From positions 744,001 to 808,000 of the forward strand of contig JAXMEB010000003.1 in NCBI GenBank assembly GCA_046348545.1: a stretch of DNA of 64,000 nucleotides, read 5' to 3'. Under the pieces are notes generated by a model. It searched no databases, was not told where the DNA came from, and saw only the letters and a list, made by a program, of their open reading frames with translations. The position numbers and the translations under genes were made by a program. Source of the stretch: JAXMEB01 sp046348545. GTDB lineage: Bacteria; Pseudomonadota; Gammaproteobacteria; Berkiellales; Berkiellaceae. Below, one piece after another: positions 54,604 to 63,316 of this stretch; position 1 is the first letter of the stretch, and each line of letters begins with the position of its first letter.

Positions 54604-55508
54604 AGACTGTTTTTATGATTTTTGGCTTGGCGTGATCCTTGTGATATCGCGATGCCTAATAAAATGGTAATTGTGCCAATGATCTGGATGGTCGATAACG
54701 CTTCATTGAAAATAAACCATGCAGCAATCGTTGCGATCACAGCTTGCCCAAGTAATGTGATAGATGAAAGCGTGGCAGGGATGAATCTTAAGGAATATGC
54801 GATTAGTCCTTGTCCAAGTAGGTGAACGATTAAAGCCAGCGCGATGATGGCACTCCATCCATGAAGACTGTGTACCTTAAACGATTCGCCAGTAACTAGA
54901 ATAATCAGACCTAATGCTAAGCAAGAAACTAATCCTGAATGGGCCATTAAGTGCATCACACTAAAGGATCTTCTGGCGCGCCCAATTGCAATAATATAAA
55001 GCGCATAGAAGAAAGCAGCAACTAACCCCCAAGCATCACCTATTAGATATTGAGGCGAAAGATCTAAATGGGGCATTACTAGAGCGATACCACCTAGCAC
55101 GGTTAATGCCAAACCAATCCATATGATCCAGGAGAGTTTTTGTTTGAATACCAGCCAGGTGAACAAGCATACAAATATAGGTGCGCTGTTATCAAACAGC
55201 GTTGCATTGGCAATATTCGTCATTTGGATAGATAAATGCCAAAAACCTAAATCAGCTGCAAAGGCAATTCCTGAGACAATCATCCACAGGTAGTCCGTTC
55301 TATTTGGACGACTCTTAATCTTATTATCGCGGCAGAATGCGATTATATACATGAAAGGCAAGGCTATAAAGATCCGCCAAAAAGCGACTGCGCTGGGATC
55401 GGAATGGCTAAAACGAACTAAAATAGGGGCCATACCGATAGCAATGACCCCTAGAAACAGTGCTGTGAGTCCCCATGTTTTCTCCTTCGATGGGGCGGTC
55501 CTATCCAT
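54600..55508 (-). CDS. EamA/DMT family transporter
   Basis: A 302-residue membrane protein with about 10 helices in two EamA halves (PILVRFSHSDPSAVAFWRIFIALP in the first and SLRFIPATLSSITLLGQAVIATIAAW in the second, the classic DMT signature). The substrate is unknown, possibly amino acids or metabolites. It is 13 bases downstream of a second EamA gene on the same strand, so the two are likely co-transcribed. Confidence 0.88.
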   Translation of the reverse strand: MDRTAPSKEKTWGLTALFLGVIAIGMAPILVRFSHSDPSAVAFWRIFIALPFMYIIAFCRDNKIKSRPNRTDYLWMIVSGIAFAADLGFWHLSIQMTNIANATLFDNSAPIFVCLFTWLVFKQKLSWIIWIGLALTVLGGIALVMPHLDLSPQYLIGDAWGLVAAFFYALYIIAIGRARRSFSVMHLMAHSGLVSCLALGLIILVTGESFKVHSLHGWSAIIALALIVHLLGQGLIAYSLRFIPATLSSITLLGQAVIATIAAWFIFNEALSTIQIIGTITILLGIAISQGSRQAKNHKNSL

Positions 55509-55521
55509 AGAAATACTCTGC

Positions 55522-56538
55522 TTAGCTAGAAGGATTTAGGTTGTTTGCCTGCTTTTGATAAAGACTAAAAGAGGGCAACTCCTCGAGATAGAAGACAGTT
55601 AATCCGATGGAGAAAATAACCATAGCAACATAAAAGTGCCAAGTGATGAGTTCATCTAAAAAGAACCAACCAAACAGTGATGCGAAAAGTGGAGTAACGA
55701 GTCCGGCAAATGCCATAAAGGTAGCCGAAAACTTTTTTAATAGATGACCATACAAATTGTAGCAAATGATATTCGAAATAACCGTCATCCATAAAGTGCA
55801 TTCAATATAGAGACCCCATTGGTTCTCATAAACTGGGAATGGATCCCATGTCTCACCTACAGCATAAGAATGTACAATTGCAAAAGTTCCGCCAATCAGC
55901 ATAGCAATGCCATTTGAGAAAACTGCTGAAAATCGGTGTTCAGACATCAGTCTTTTTAATAAAATCCAACCATAAGCGCTAGAAAATACGGCCATGATCA
56001 GAGCCAAATCAGGCCAAGCAATACCAGACAGCTCTTTCATGAGTTCATCCGTAGACCCTTCAACTAAGAGTAGTGGCAAAATGCCGAGAAAACCAACGCA
56101 AAGTCCAATAGATTTTTTGGGGGTCAACTTTTCTTTTAAAAGCGGAAAAGCCAACATCGCAGCAACAAATGGGGATAAGCTGTAAATCAAGCAAGCTTTT
56201 GCTGAGGACATGTATTGCAGTCCCCAGATTTCAGATGTGTTTGTAAAATAAAAAGCAAAGAGACCGAAGACGAAGAGCCCTATTAATTTTGTTCGATTGA
56301 TCTGGTAAGTGCGCCGTCTAATTACAATTTCATAAATCAAAAGCAAAAGACCTGCCAGTAACATACGAGAACCAACCAGAAAAAAGGGTTCGGCAGACAT
56401 CAGTGCTGTCTTGCTTAACGTGAAAAGCCCCGCGAACATAGCAAAAAGCAAGATAACTAAATGCAATTTTCCTTTCTCCCAGGCGTCCAATAAGTTAGGT
56501 TGGCAAGAATGATTGGATGTTACCGTGCTCAGAACCAA
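55522..56538 (-). CDS. EamA/DMT family transporter
   Basis: A 338-residue membrane protein with about 10 helices, including SMFAGLFTLSKTALMSAEPFFLVGSRMLLA-type and LLKKFSATFMAFAGLVTPLFASLFGW DMT blocks and a longer N-terminal cytoplasmic segment. It shares the fold, but little close sequence, with its downstream neighbour. Substrate unknown. Confidence 0.87.
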   Translation of the reverse strand: MVLSTVTSNHSCQPNLLDAWEKGKLHLVILLFAMFAGLFTLSKTALMSAEPFFLVGSRMLLAGLLLLIYEIVIRRRTYQINRTKLIGLFVFGLFAFYFTNTSEIWGLQYMSSAKACLIYSLSPFVAAMLAFPLLKEKLTPKKSIGLCVGFLGILPLLLVEGSTDELMKELSGIAWPDLALIMAVFSSAYGWILLKRLMSEHRFSAVFSNGIAMLIGGTFAIVHSYAVGETWDPFPVYENQWGLYIECTLWMTVISNIICYNLYGHLLKKFSATFMAFAGLVTPLFASLFGWFFLDELITWHFYVAMVIFSIGLTVFYLEELPSFSLYQKQANNLNPSS

Positions 56539-56569
56539 ATTGGTAGTTTTAATCTTACGTTAGAGAAGG

Positions 56570-57388
56570 CTATTTTAAGTTACATGAATCACCAAATATG
56601 GCGTCTTGCATCGTATAAAAGCCCTTCTCCTTTGATGCGAGCCATTTTGCCGCTCTGATTGCTCCTTGGGCGAAGACGTGTCGCTGAGAGGCGCGATGTG
56701 TGATTTCTAGTCGTTCACCTTCGCCAGCAAAAATAACGGTGTGTTCACCGACAATATCACCGCCACGGATCGATGAAAATCCGATGGTTTCGCGTTCTCG
56801 AGGATGCCCCATACCTTGGCGACCATGTGAGCTCACTGTAGCAAGATCGCGGCCTAATGTTGAAGCGATCACTTCTCCCATTTTGAGAGCGGTTCCAGAA
56901 GGTGCGTCCAGTTTATGTCGATGGTGTGCTTCGATGATTTCAATATCAACCGAGTTTCCTAGGACACTAGCGGCTTGTTTAAGTAATCCAAAACACAGAT
57001 TAATTCCAATGCTCATATTAGGCGCAAAAAGAATTGGAATGTTTGAGCCTGATTTTTTGAGTAGAGTTTCTTGTTCATGTGTTAGGCCGGTCGTACCAAT
57101 TACTAATTTCTTTTGATGCAGGGTGCAGATTTCTAAATGTCGGAGCGTTGCGCTTGGATTTGTAAAGTCAATCAGAATCTCAAAGTCGTCAATAATACTT
57201 TTTAGGTTGTCGGTGGATTTAATTTGGAGTGGTTCAATGCCTGCAATCAGTCCGATGTCCTGATTCTTGTTTTTGCTGCTAGGGGAGACTGTCGCTGCGG
57301 TTATTTTAATACTATTGTCATTTTGCACAGCCTGGGTCAATGCCTTGCCCATTCGGCCGCTGCAGCCTGCGATTGCAATTCTTAGCAT
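56570..57388 (-). CDS. dapB: 4-hydroxy-tetrahydrodipicolinate reductase
   Basis: A 272-residue NAD(P)H enzyme of lysine and diaminopimelate synthesis, equal in length to E. coli DapB (273). IAGCSGRMGKAL is the nucleotide loop, EAHHRHKLDAPSGTALKMGE contains the catalytic His-His and the Lys of the substrate site. It is transcribed divergently from the third patatin gene. Confidence 0.96.
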   Translation of the reverse strand: MLRIAIAGCSGRMGKALTQAVQNDNSIKITAATVSPSSKNKNQDIGLIAGIEPLQIKSTDNLKSIIDDFEILIDFTNPSATLRHLEICTLHQKKLVIGTTGLTHEQETLLKKSGSNIPILFAPNMSIGINLCFGLLKQAASVLGNSVDIEIIEAHHRHKLDAPSGTALKMGEVIASTLGRDLATVSSHGRQGMGHPRERETIGFSSIRGGDIVGEHTVIFAGEGERLEITHRASQRHVFAQGAIRAAKWLASKEKGFYTMQDAIFGDSCNLK

Positions 57389-57502
57389 GCTATTTCCTCA
57401 TGAGTGTTCTAAAATCAAATGAATTCTAATTCATGCGCTTTTGGTTAGTCTATCGGTCAAAAAAGCTAACAGGCTAACTGCTGTGATTCGAAGGAGTGTT
57501 AT

Positions 57503-58654
57503 TTGAATATGTTTGGCAGGATGCCTAAGCACAAAAAAAGAAAAGGTTTATTTCTAACAGGCGGGGGAGCTCGAGGAGCTTATCAAGCAGGAGTATTGAA
57601 GGCTATCAGTGAAATTTCGCTCTCTGAAAAGCTACCTTTTGATGTTGTCAGCGCCATGAGTGCAGGGTCCATCAATGCTGCATTTCTTGTTGCAAGGGCG
57701 GAGCATTTTCGACAAGGGACTCAAGCGCTTGTCGAGATTTGGAATAATTTGACGAGTGATCAAGTTTTCAAAACCAGCACATTAGCTTTAATAAAGTCTG
57801 GTTTGAAAACGCTATTTGAGATTGTTACGCATATTACCCCAAAAAATGGTCAATTTTTACTAGATTCTTCACCGCTCTTAGATCTAATTAATAATAATAT
57901 TGATTTTGATAAATTAAATAGTCACCTCCAAGCAGGGGTGATTCATTCCTTCGATGTTGCTTCAATTTGCTATAACAGCGGTGAAATTGTATCGTTCTAC
58001 AATAGTAAAAATATAAAAAATAATCGAAGTAAATTTAGATATCGACCAACACTGACGCGGATTGAAGGACATCATATCTATGCCTCTTCAGCGATCCCAT
58101 TATTCTTTCGACCGGTTGCTATTAATGAGCAATATTTTGGCGATGGTTCGCTTAGAAATTTCCATCCCTTCCGTTCGGCCATAGCACATGAATCTAGTTC
58201 GCTATTAGTGATTGATGTTAAAAAAGAAAGTTCATCTGCTTCGGTTCATTTGCCCATTCAGGCTGAAGGCGTGTCATTTGGACGTATTATTGACTTGTTT
58301 TTCAATTCAGCTTTTCTGGATAATGTTGATAGAGATCTCGAGCTTTTGAATACAATTAATGGCAATATACAATCACTGCCAGAAAAAGATCGCCTCAAGA
58401 TGCAGTTTCGAGAAATTGACATACTTTGTATCAGACCTTCTCAAGATTTAGGGGCGCTCGCAGCAGAGCACGTTAAGACATTGCCATTATTTCTAAGGTA
58501 TATGCTCAGTGCATTTGGTTCGAAGGAGCAATCAAGCGATATCATCAGCTACTTGTTATTTGAAGGCGCTTTTTGTAGCGAGCTCGTTAAAATGGGATAT
58601 CAGGATGCAATGGTGCAGCAGTCACAAATTTATAAGTTCTTAAAGCAAGATTGA
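57503..58654 (+). CDS. Patatin-like phospholipase (RssA-like)
   Basis: A 383-residue patatin. The oxyanion loop is LTGGGARGAYQAGVL; the serine elbow reads SAMSAGSINAAF, again with Ala for the first Gly; the catalytic Asp is in YFGDGSLRNFHP. The start is taken as TTG 57503, 6 bases after AAGGAG; ATG 57509 is the alternative. It ends without a CaaX or membrane motif. It neighbours the CKLL protein gene 111 bases downstream, forming a small pair of candidate host-acting genes between dapB and arfB. Confidence 0.87.
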   Translation: MNMFGRMPKHKKRKGLFLTGGGARGAYQAGVLKAISEISLSEKLPFDVVSAMSAGSINAAFLVARAEHFRQGTQALVEIWNNLTSDQVFKTSTLALIKSGLKTLFEIVTHITPKNGQFLLDSSPLLDLINNNIDFDKLNSHLQAGVIHSFDVASICYNSGEIVSFYNSKNIKNNRSKFRYRPTLTRIEGHHIYASSAIPLFFRPVAINEQYFGDGSLRNFHPFRSAIAHESSSLLVIDVKKESSSASVHLPIQAEGVSFGRIIDLFFNSAFLDNVDRDLELLNTINGNIQSLPEKDRLKMQFREIDILCIRPSQDLGALAAEHVKTLPLFLRYMLSAFGSKEQSSDIISYLLFEGAFCSELVKMGYQDAMVQQSQIYKFLKQD

Positions 58655-58765
58655 ACATACCTTACTCTGAATAGAAATTTTATAAGTACCTGTCTTTTTT
58701 AGAGGGTTGATTTTCTTCTTTCGATATCGATATTGTATTTCTATGCTAATGTGAAAGTGAATACT

Positions 58766-59854
58766 ATGCTCAGAAAGTCTGTTTTACTTAGAAATGCTAT
58801 TTATTCAAAATATGAAGTCAGAAGCCAAAACAATCTCGAATTCATGACCCAAATACTCGAGATGGATCCAGCTGATCAAAACGCGATATTAGAGTTGAAT
58901 CGTAGGCTAACCTCTGAAATATCGATGAATACTCAGAGTGTTAGGCCTATCCCTAAGGACAATACAAAGCGAAATGTGGAATTATTATCATACTATCTCA
59001 GTGAGAAAAACCATGAAGCCGCCATACAGCATGTCAAAGATCATTTTACCGAAATAGAAACCAAATGTATCGTTGATCTAGCTTTACACCATGGGAGTTA
59101 TGACTTTGTTAAACTTTTCTTGCAAGAGCCTCGCTTTGCTCCCTTTTTGACCCCTGACTCTCTTAGAAAGATAGTCACTCAGTTTTGTCGGCGATCACTC
59201 GTGATTTCTATTGCACTTTGTGAGAACTTCGCTAAAAAGATTGGTTATGACTATTTAGTAACTCTTTCGATAGAACGATCTAATCTAGCACTAGCCGATC
59301 GGTTGATGACAACTCCTAAATTGATTAGTCGATTTTCTATCAATAAAATAATTGATCTTTCACTAGCGTATCCGAGTCGTTTGGGAGGATTGTTAGACAT
59401 CTTATTTGATCCGTCTCTGCGAGGTGTGAATCCTGGGCGTGATGTGCGGTGGATAATTGCTGTGATTGATGGGCTATATCTTAAATGGGAGCCTGTCCAA
59501 TCAGCCATTCATGAGCATGCAGGGTGCATATTATATATGCTTGAGCTTGGTTCTCAAGTTTTATCAAAAGAAAGGCTGTTAGCAAACCGATTTACGGATG
59601 CTGTGTTAGCGAACACGATAGCGACATCTGAGCTACTTAGGCGTACGCTTGGTTTAACGGTGGACTTAATAGAGAATACAGCGCCAACGTTCATGAATGA
59701 CTATCCAAGAAGATTGAGGTCAGATCATTTATTTAGAGAGATTGATGAATTGGGAGGATCTTTTGTTGACTTAGAAATCGATGAATCAACTAGTTTGAAT
59801 CACGATAACGTAGTAAGATCCAGAACTTGTGCTTGTTATTGTAAGCTGTTGTAG
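58766..59854 (+). CDS. Uncharacterised protein with C-terminal CaaX box (CKLL)
   Basis: A 362-residue helical protein of no recognised family. Around residues 75-120 the pattern IVDLALHHGSYDFVKLFLQEP resembles degenerate ankyrin-like helix pairs. The last residues are SRTCACYCKLL: CKLL fits CaaL, the geranylgeranylation box, and Cys residues just upstream resemble the palmitoylated cysteines of Ras/Rho C-termini. ATG 58766 was chosen; a TTG at 58733 would add 11 residues, and neither has a convincing ribosome-binding site. The stop overlaps the GTG of arfB by one base. A prenylated, membrane-targeted effector is the leading inference. Confidence 0.7.
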   Translation: MLRKSVLLRNAIYSKYEVRSQNNLEFMTQILEMDPADQNAILELNRRLTSEISMNTQSVRPIPKDNTKRNVELLSYYLSEKNHEAAIQHVKDHFTEIETKCIVDLALHHGSYDFVKLFLQEPRFAPFLTPDSLRKIVTQFCRRSLVISIALCENFAKKIGYDYLVTLSIERSNLALADRLMTTPKLISRFSINKIIDLSLAYPSRLGGLLDILFDPSLRGVNPGRDVRWIIAVIDGLYLKWEPVQSAIHEHAGCILYMLELGSQVLSKERLLANRFTDAVLANTIATSELLRRTLGLTVDLIENTAPTFMNDYPRRLRSDHLFREIDELGGSFVDLEIDESTSLNHDNVVRSRTCACYCKLL

Positions 59855-60279
59855 TGATTCTAAAAATTTCCAAGTCTATATCAATTTCAGGGGAAGAACT
59901 TGAGTTGACTGCTATTCGTGCGCAAGGTGCAGGTGGGCAGAACATCAACAAGGTCTCGTCTGCCATCCACTTAAGATTTGATATCCATCAATCCTCATTG
60001 CCAAAAATTTATAAGGACAGACTCCTGAAATTAGAAGACTATCGAATTACAAGGGATGGTGTTATCAATATTAAGGCTCAGCGTTTCAGAACACAGTTAC
60101 AAAACAAAGAGGATGCATTGGAACGGCTAAGGCAGTTGATTCAACGTGTCCTAGTAACGCCTAAAAAACGAAAAGCAACAAAGCCTACAGCTGCTTCAAA
60201 AGTAAAAAGAGTTGATGAAAAAAAGAACCGCAGCAAACTAAAAGTACTTAGAAGGAAAACTCGTATTGATTCGGAATAA
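59854..60279 (+). CDS. arfB: Alternative ribosome-rescue factor / peptidyl-tRNA hydrolase ArfB
   Basis: A 141-residue protein, nearly the same length as E. coli ArfB (140). RAQGAGGQNINKVSSAIHLRFD holds the catalytic GGQ motif, and a basic tail (KKRKATKPTAASKVKR, KLKVLRRK) is the part that enters the mRNA channel of stalled ribosomes. It starts with GTG sharing one base with the stop of the CKLL gene, so translation is probably coupled. Confidence 0.94.
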   Translation: MILKISKSISISGEELELTAIRAQGAGGQNINKVSSAIHLRFDIHQSSLPKIYKDRLLKLEDYRITRDGVINIKAQRFRTQLQNKEDALERLRQLIQRVLVTPKKRKATKPTAASKVKRVDEKKNRSKLKVLRRKTRIDSE

Positions 60280-60624
60280 TATTTATTTACCGTGATTTTT
60301 TTCGTGTCTTTCTCTTTTTACGATATCACGCTCGGTATCACGTCTATGCTCAGTATCATGAGTGGTTTCTTGCAGGCTTTAAAAGTTATGGGTAATAGAT
60401 AGGATCATGATCGGGTATATTTCTGATATGAGGATATTGTTTAGTCATAATAAAATCTGGTCAAATTTTTCGTTAGCATACCATTGAGCCTCTGAAATTG
60501 AACATATGATAATGTAATCAGTGAATTGATTAGAATCCAGTGAACTTTCTAGCTTATTGCGAGGTAGATGACAATATTAAGATCGCTGTTATAATCATCA
60601 AAATGTTTGAAAGAAGAACTTCTT
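60280..60624. other. Intergenic region between arfB and cydA
   Basis: 345 bases with no supported gene. The minus strand at 60283-60380 reads as a short His/Asp/Glu/Arg-rich open stretch without a start codon, caused by three near-repeats of TATCACG/TATCATG (60334-60360). The right part carries the cydA promoter. Nothing else was seen. Confidence 0.6.
60568..60595 (+). promoter_or_regulatory. Sigma70 promoter of the cydAB operon
   Basis: ATGACA (60568-60573), five of six matches to TTGACA, and a perfect TATAAT (60590-60595), spaced 16 bases. Transcription would begin near 60602, which supports ATG 60625 over the in-frame TTG 60607 as the cydA start. Confidence 0.7.
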
Positions 60625-62037
60625 ATGCTCGAAGTCCTTGATCCAATTTTGTTGGCCCGCATTCAGTTTGCTTTTACAGTTTCATTTCATATCATTTTTC
60701 CTGCATTCACCATAGGACTTGCTAGCTGGCTTGCTGTTGTCGAGTGGCGATGGCTGCAGACAGATGATCCTATTTATGAAGAAGTCTATCGGATGTGGGT
60801 CAAGATTTTTGCCGTGGCATTTGGGATGGGTGTTGTCTCGGGTGTTGTGATGTCTTATGAATTCGGCACTAATTGGTCCGTATTCTCCGATCGTGTTGGG
60901 AACGTGCTAGGACCTTTGCTTGGATATGAAGTGTTAACAGCCTTTTTCTTGGAAGCTTCATTTTTAGGTATTATGCTTTTTGGGTGGGGTCGAGTGAGCC
61001 GAAAAATGCATTTTGCCTCGACTTGTATTGTAGCAATTGGCACGATCATTTCTGCATTTTGGATATTAGCTGCCAACAGTTGGATGCAGACACCTCAAGG
61101 ATTTGTGGTTGGTGATGCTGGGCTATTGTACCCAACAGATTGGCTTGCGATCATCTTCAATCCCTCATTTCCTTATCGATTTATGCATATGGTTACAGCC
61201 GCGTATTTGACAACGGCATTTGTCGTTGGCGGGGTTGGGGCTTACTATATTTGGTCAAATCAACATCTTCGACAGGCTAAGTTGATGATGGGGATGGCGA
61301 TGTTGATGGCTGTTTTTGTCGCGCCAATACAAATTTTTTTGGGCGATCTACATGGGCTGAATACCTTAGAGCACCAACCTGCTAAGATTGCTGCTATGGA
61401 AGGGATTTGGGATACCGAGCGAGGTGGCCCAATTCGACTATTTGCAATTCCTGATCAAGTCAATCAAAAAAATCATTATGAAGTCGCGATTCCAAAGCTA
61501 GGCAGTCTGATATTGACACATCAACTAGATGGTGAAGTTAAAGGACTAAAAGAATGGGCGCCTGCTGACCAGCCACCTGTTATGTGGGTATTCTGGTCGT
61601 TTCGCGTAATGGTTGGTATAGGGCTTTTGATGGCTCTTACCGGAATGATTGCAGTCATCCTGCATCTTCGTCAAAAACTATTTACAACCCGATGGTTTCA
61701 AGCCTGGTGTATTGCGATGTCACCTTCAGGATTTATCGCAGTTTTAGCAGGTTGGTTTGTTACAGAAACAGGGCGTCAACCTTTTGTTGCTTATGGTGTT
61801 CTACGTACTGCTGAATCAGTCTCACCGGTTATTGGTGAATATGTTGCGCTGTCTCTATTAGCATTTATAGTTGTATATACTTTTGTTTTTGGTGCGGGCA
61901 GTTACTATATTTTAAGTTTGATCAAAAAAGGGCCTGCAATTATCAAAGATGTAGAACAATACTATGGACATGGTTCTGAGCATAGCTTTGCTGAAGCGCT
62001 AACAAGCAAGTCACCAAAAGGAGCACAAGCATGTTAG
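60625..62037 (+). CDS. cioA: Cytochrome bd-type quinol oxidase subunit I (CIO type)
   Basis: A 470-residue membrane subunit carrying the haems. ARIQFAFTVSFHIIFPAFTIGLA has the haem b595 His, GVVMSYEFGTNWSVF and FFLEASFLGIMLFGW are core helices, and WVFWSFRVMVGIG plus GWFVTETGRQPF are family blocks. The quinol loop is short (LEHQPAKIAAMEGIW then a brief insertion), unlike the long loop of E. coli CydA, so it is of the cyanide-insensitive CIO/short-Q-loop class. It reduces O2 at high affinity without proton pumping. It overlaps subunit II by 7 bases. Confidence 0.92.
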   Translation: MLEVLDPILLARIQFAFTVSFHIIFPAFTIGLASWLAVVEWRWLQTDDPIYEEVYRMWVKIFAVAFGMGVVSGVVMSYEFGTNWSVFSDRVGNVLGPLLGYEVLTAFFLEASFLGIMLFGWGRVSRKMHFASTCIVAIGTIISAFWILAANSWMQTPQGFVVGDAGLLYPTDWLAIIFNPSFPYRFMHMVTAAYLTTAFVVGGVGAYYIWSNQHLRQAKLMMGMAMLMAVFVAPIQIFLGDLHGLNTLEHQPAKIAAMEGIWDTERGGPIRLFAIPDQVNQKNHYEVAIPKLGSLILTHQLDGEVKGLKEWAPADQPPVMWVFWSFRVMVGIGLLMALTGMIAVILHLRQKLFTTRWFQAWCIAMSPSGFIAVLAGWFVTETGRQPFVAYGVLRTAESVSPVIGEYVALSLLAFIVVYTFVFGAGSYYILSLIKKGPAIIKDVEQYYGHGSEHSFAEALTSKSPKGAQAC

Positions 62038-63050
62038 ATTTGTCATCCTGGGTCGATTTGCCATTGATTTGGGGCGGTCTCATTTCGATTGCAATCGTTC
62101 TTTATGTTTTGCTTGACGGGTTTGATTTAGGGATTGGCATTCTATTTCCTTTTGCCCCATCTGATAAATGTCGAAATCGAATGATGAGTTCTATTGCGCC
62201 ATTTTGGGATGGGAACGAGACCTGGCTGGTTTTAGGCGGCGGTGGGCTTTTCGCAGCTTTTCCATTGGCGTATTCCATTGTAATGCCTGCGTTTTACATT
62301 CCGATCATATTGATGCTGTTAGGTTTGATTTTTAGGGGGACGGCTTTTGAATTTCGATTTAAAGCACAAGGCAAGCAGCGCATCTTGTGGGACTATGCGT
62401 TTCATTTTGGATCCCTATTAGCCGCGTTTATGCAGGGTATGATTTTAGGTGGCTTCATTCAAGGGATTGAGGTGCGAGGACGAGCTTTTGCGGGAGGGCC
62501 ATTTGACTGGTTAAATGCTTTTAGTGTGATGACAGGTATAGCGGTTGTGTTTGGATATGCACTTCAAGGTAGTGCATGGCTTGTTATGAAAACTGAAAAT
62601 TCAACCCAAGTTTGGGCTCGAAAAACCGCAAGTTATGTACTGGTTTATGTCGGATTTTTTCTAGCCTTGGTTAGTCTTAGCATGCCTTATATGAATGAAG
62701 GGGTTGCCACGCTTTGGTTTACGATACCTAATTTTTTCTGGTTGATGCCTATACCCTTGATAACGCTCCTCATGTTCGTATTCTTGTGGCGAGATTTACA
62801 TACAGCACGTGAAATTAGGCCCTTTATTTTAAGTCAGGGTATTTTTATATTAGGATTTATTGGTTTAGGTTTTAGTTTGTGGCCCTGGGTGGTTCCTTTT
62901 AAGGTAACGCTATGGGAAGCTGCTGCGGCAGCACCTTCTCAATCACTGTTATTGATAGGTGCATTGATCATGTTGCCGATTATTTTGGCTTATACGGGGT
63001 ACAGCTATTATGTTTTTAGAGGAAAAGCGAGTCATGAAGCGCATTACTAA
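62031..63050 (+). CDS. cioB: Cytochrome bd-type quinol oxidase subunit II (CIO type)
   Basis: A 339-residue membrane subunit: LPLIWGGLISIAIVLYVLLDGFDLGIGILFPF is the conserved first helix pair, and PFWDGNETWLVLGGGGLFAAFPLAYS the family signature. Length matches CioB (about 335). The GGAG-like AAAGGAG precedes the ATG within the end of subunit I. Its final 17 bases overlap the small DUF2474 gene. Confidence 0.94.
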   Translation: MLDLSSWVDLPLIWGGLISIAIVLYVLLDGFDLGIGILFPFAPSDKCRNRMMSSIAPFWDGNETWLVLGGGGLFAAFPLAYSIVMPAFYIPIILMLLGLIFRGTAFEFRFKAQGKQRILWDYAFHFGSLLAAFMQGMILGGFIQGIEVRGRAFAGGPFDWLNAFSVMTGIAVVFGYALQGSAWLVMKTENSTQVWARKTASYVLVYVGFFLALVSLSMPYMNEGVATLWFTIPNFFWLMPIPLITLLMFVFLWRDLHTAREIRPFILSQGIFILGFIGLGFSLWPWVVPFKVTLWEAAAAAPSQSLLLIGALIMLPIILAYTGYSYYVFRGKASHEAHY

Positions 63051-63153
63051 GAAACAAAAAGAATGGCTTTGGTTTATTGGATTGTGGATAGGTGGTTTTT
63101 CTGCGCTTTTCGTTGTTTCGAAAATAATTCATTTCGCCTTGTTGCATAATTAA
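63034..63153 (+). CDS. DUF2474 small subunit of the bd oxidase (CydX-like)
   Basis: A 39-residue single-helix protein: MKRITKKQKEWLWFIGLW and GGFSALFVVSKIIHFALL. The basic start followed by a KxWLWFIGLW helix is typical of DUF2474 proteins encoded next to cioAB, counterparts of E. coli CydX, which stabilises the haems. GAGGAAAAG lies at a good distance upstream, and the ATG lies within the end of cioB. Confidence 0.85.
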   Translation: MKRITKKQKEWLWFIGLWIGGFSALFVVSKIIHFALLHN

Positions 63154-63174
63154 TACAATTGCTACTTGCCGCGG

Positions 63175-63276
63175 AACGTCTCCCCGAAGCTTCAGCGTAG
63201 GAAGACTTGTCCGGAACATGCATGCCGCCAGGTTTCGCACATCTCGCCACCCTCGAAAGCTTTGGAGAGACATGTC
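63175..63276. repeat. GC-rich inverted-repeat element
   Basis: AACGTCTCCCCGAAGCTT (63175-63192) is matched, inverted, by AAAGCTTTGGAGAGACATG (63256-63274) with a few mismatches. The 100 bases between and including them are clearly richer in G+C than the flanks. The minus strand is open and reads MSLQSFRGWRDVRNLAACM. It lies in the 163-base gap between convergent genes. It could be a mobile-element remnant or a folded 3' structure; only one copy is visible in this window. Confidence 0.45.
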
Positions 63277-63316
63277 GGGCGCTCTGCGGCTTCTTTCAAA
63301 AATACTTCAAGTTTCC

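Noticed and set aside
57420..57502. Looked for PmrA-type boxes (paired CTTAA with spacing) before the patatin genes and the Ank-RasGEF gene
   Set aside because: No paired motif with the right spacing was found in any of these upstream regions.
60283..60380. Short minus-strand peptide rich in His, Asp, Glu and Arg after arfB
   Set aside because: No start codon upstream within the open frame; the pattern comes from three short near-repeats. It may be a remnant but cannot be supported as a gene.
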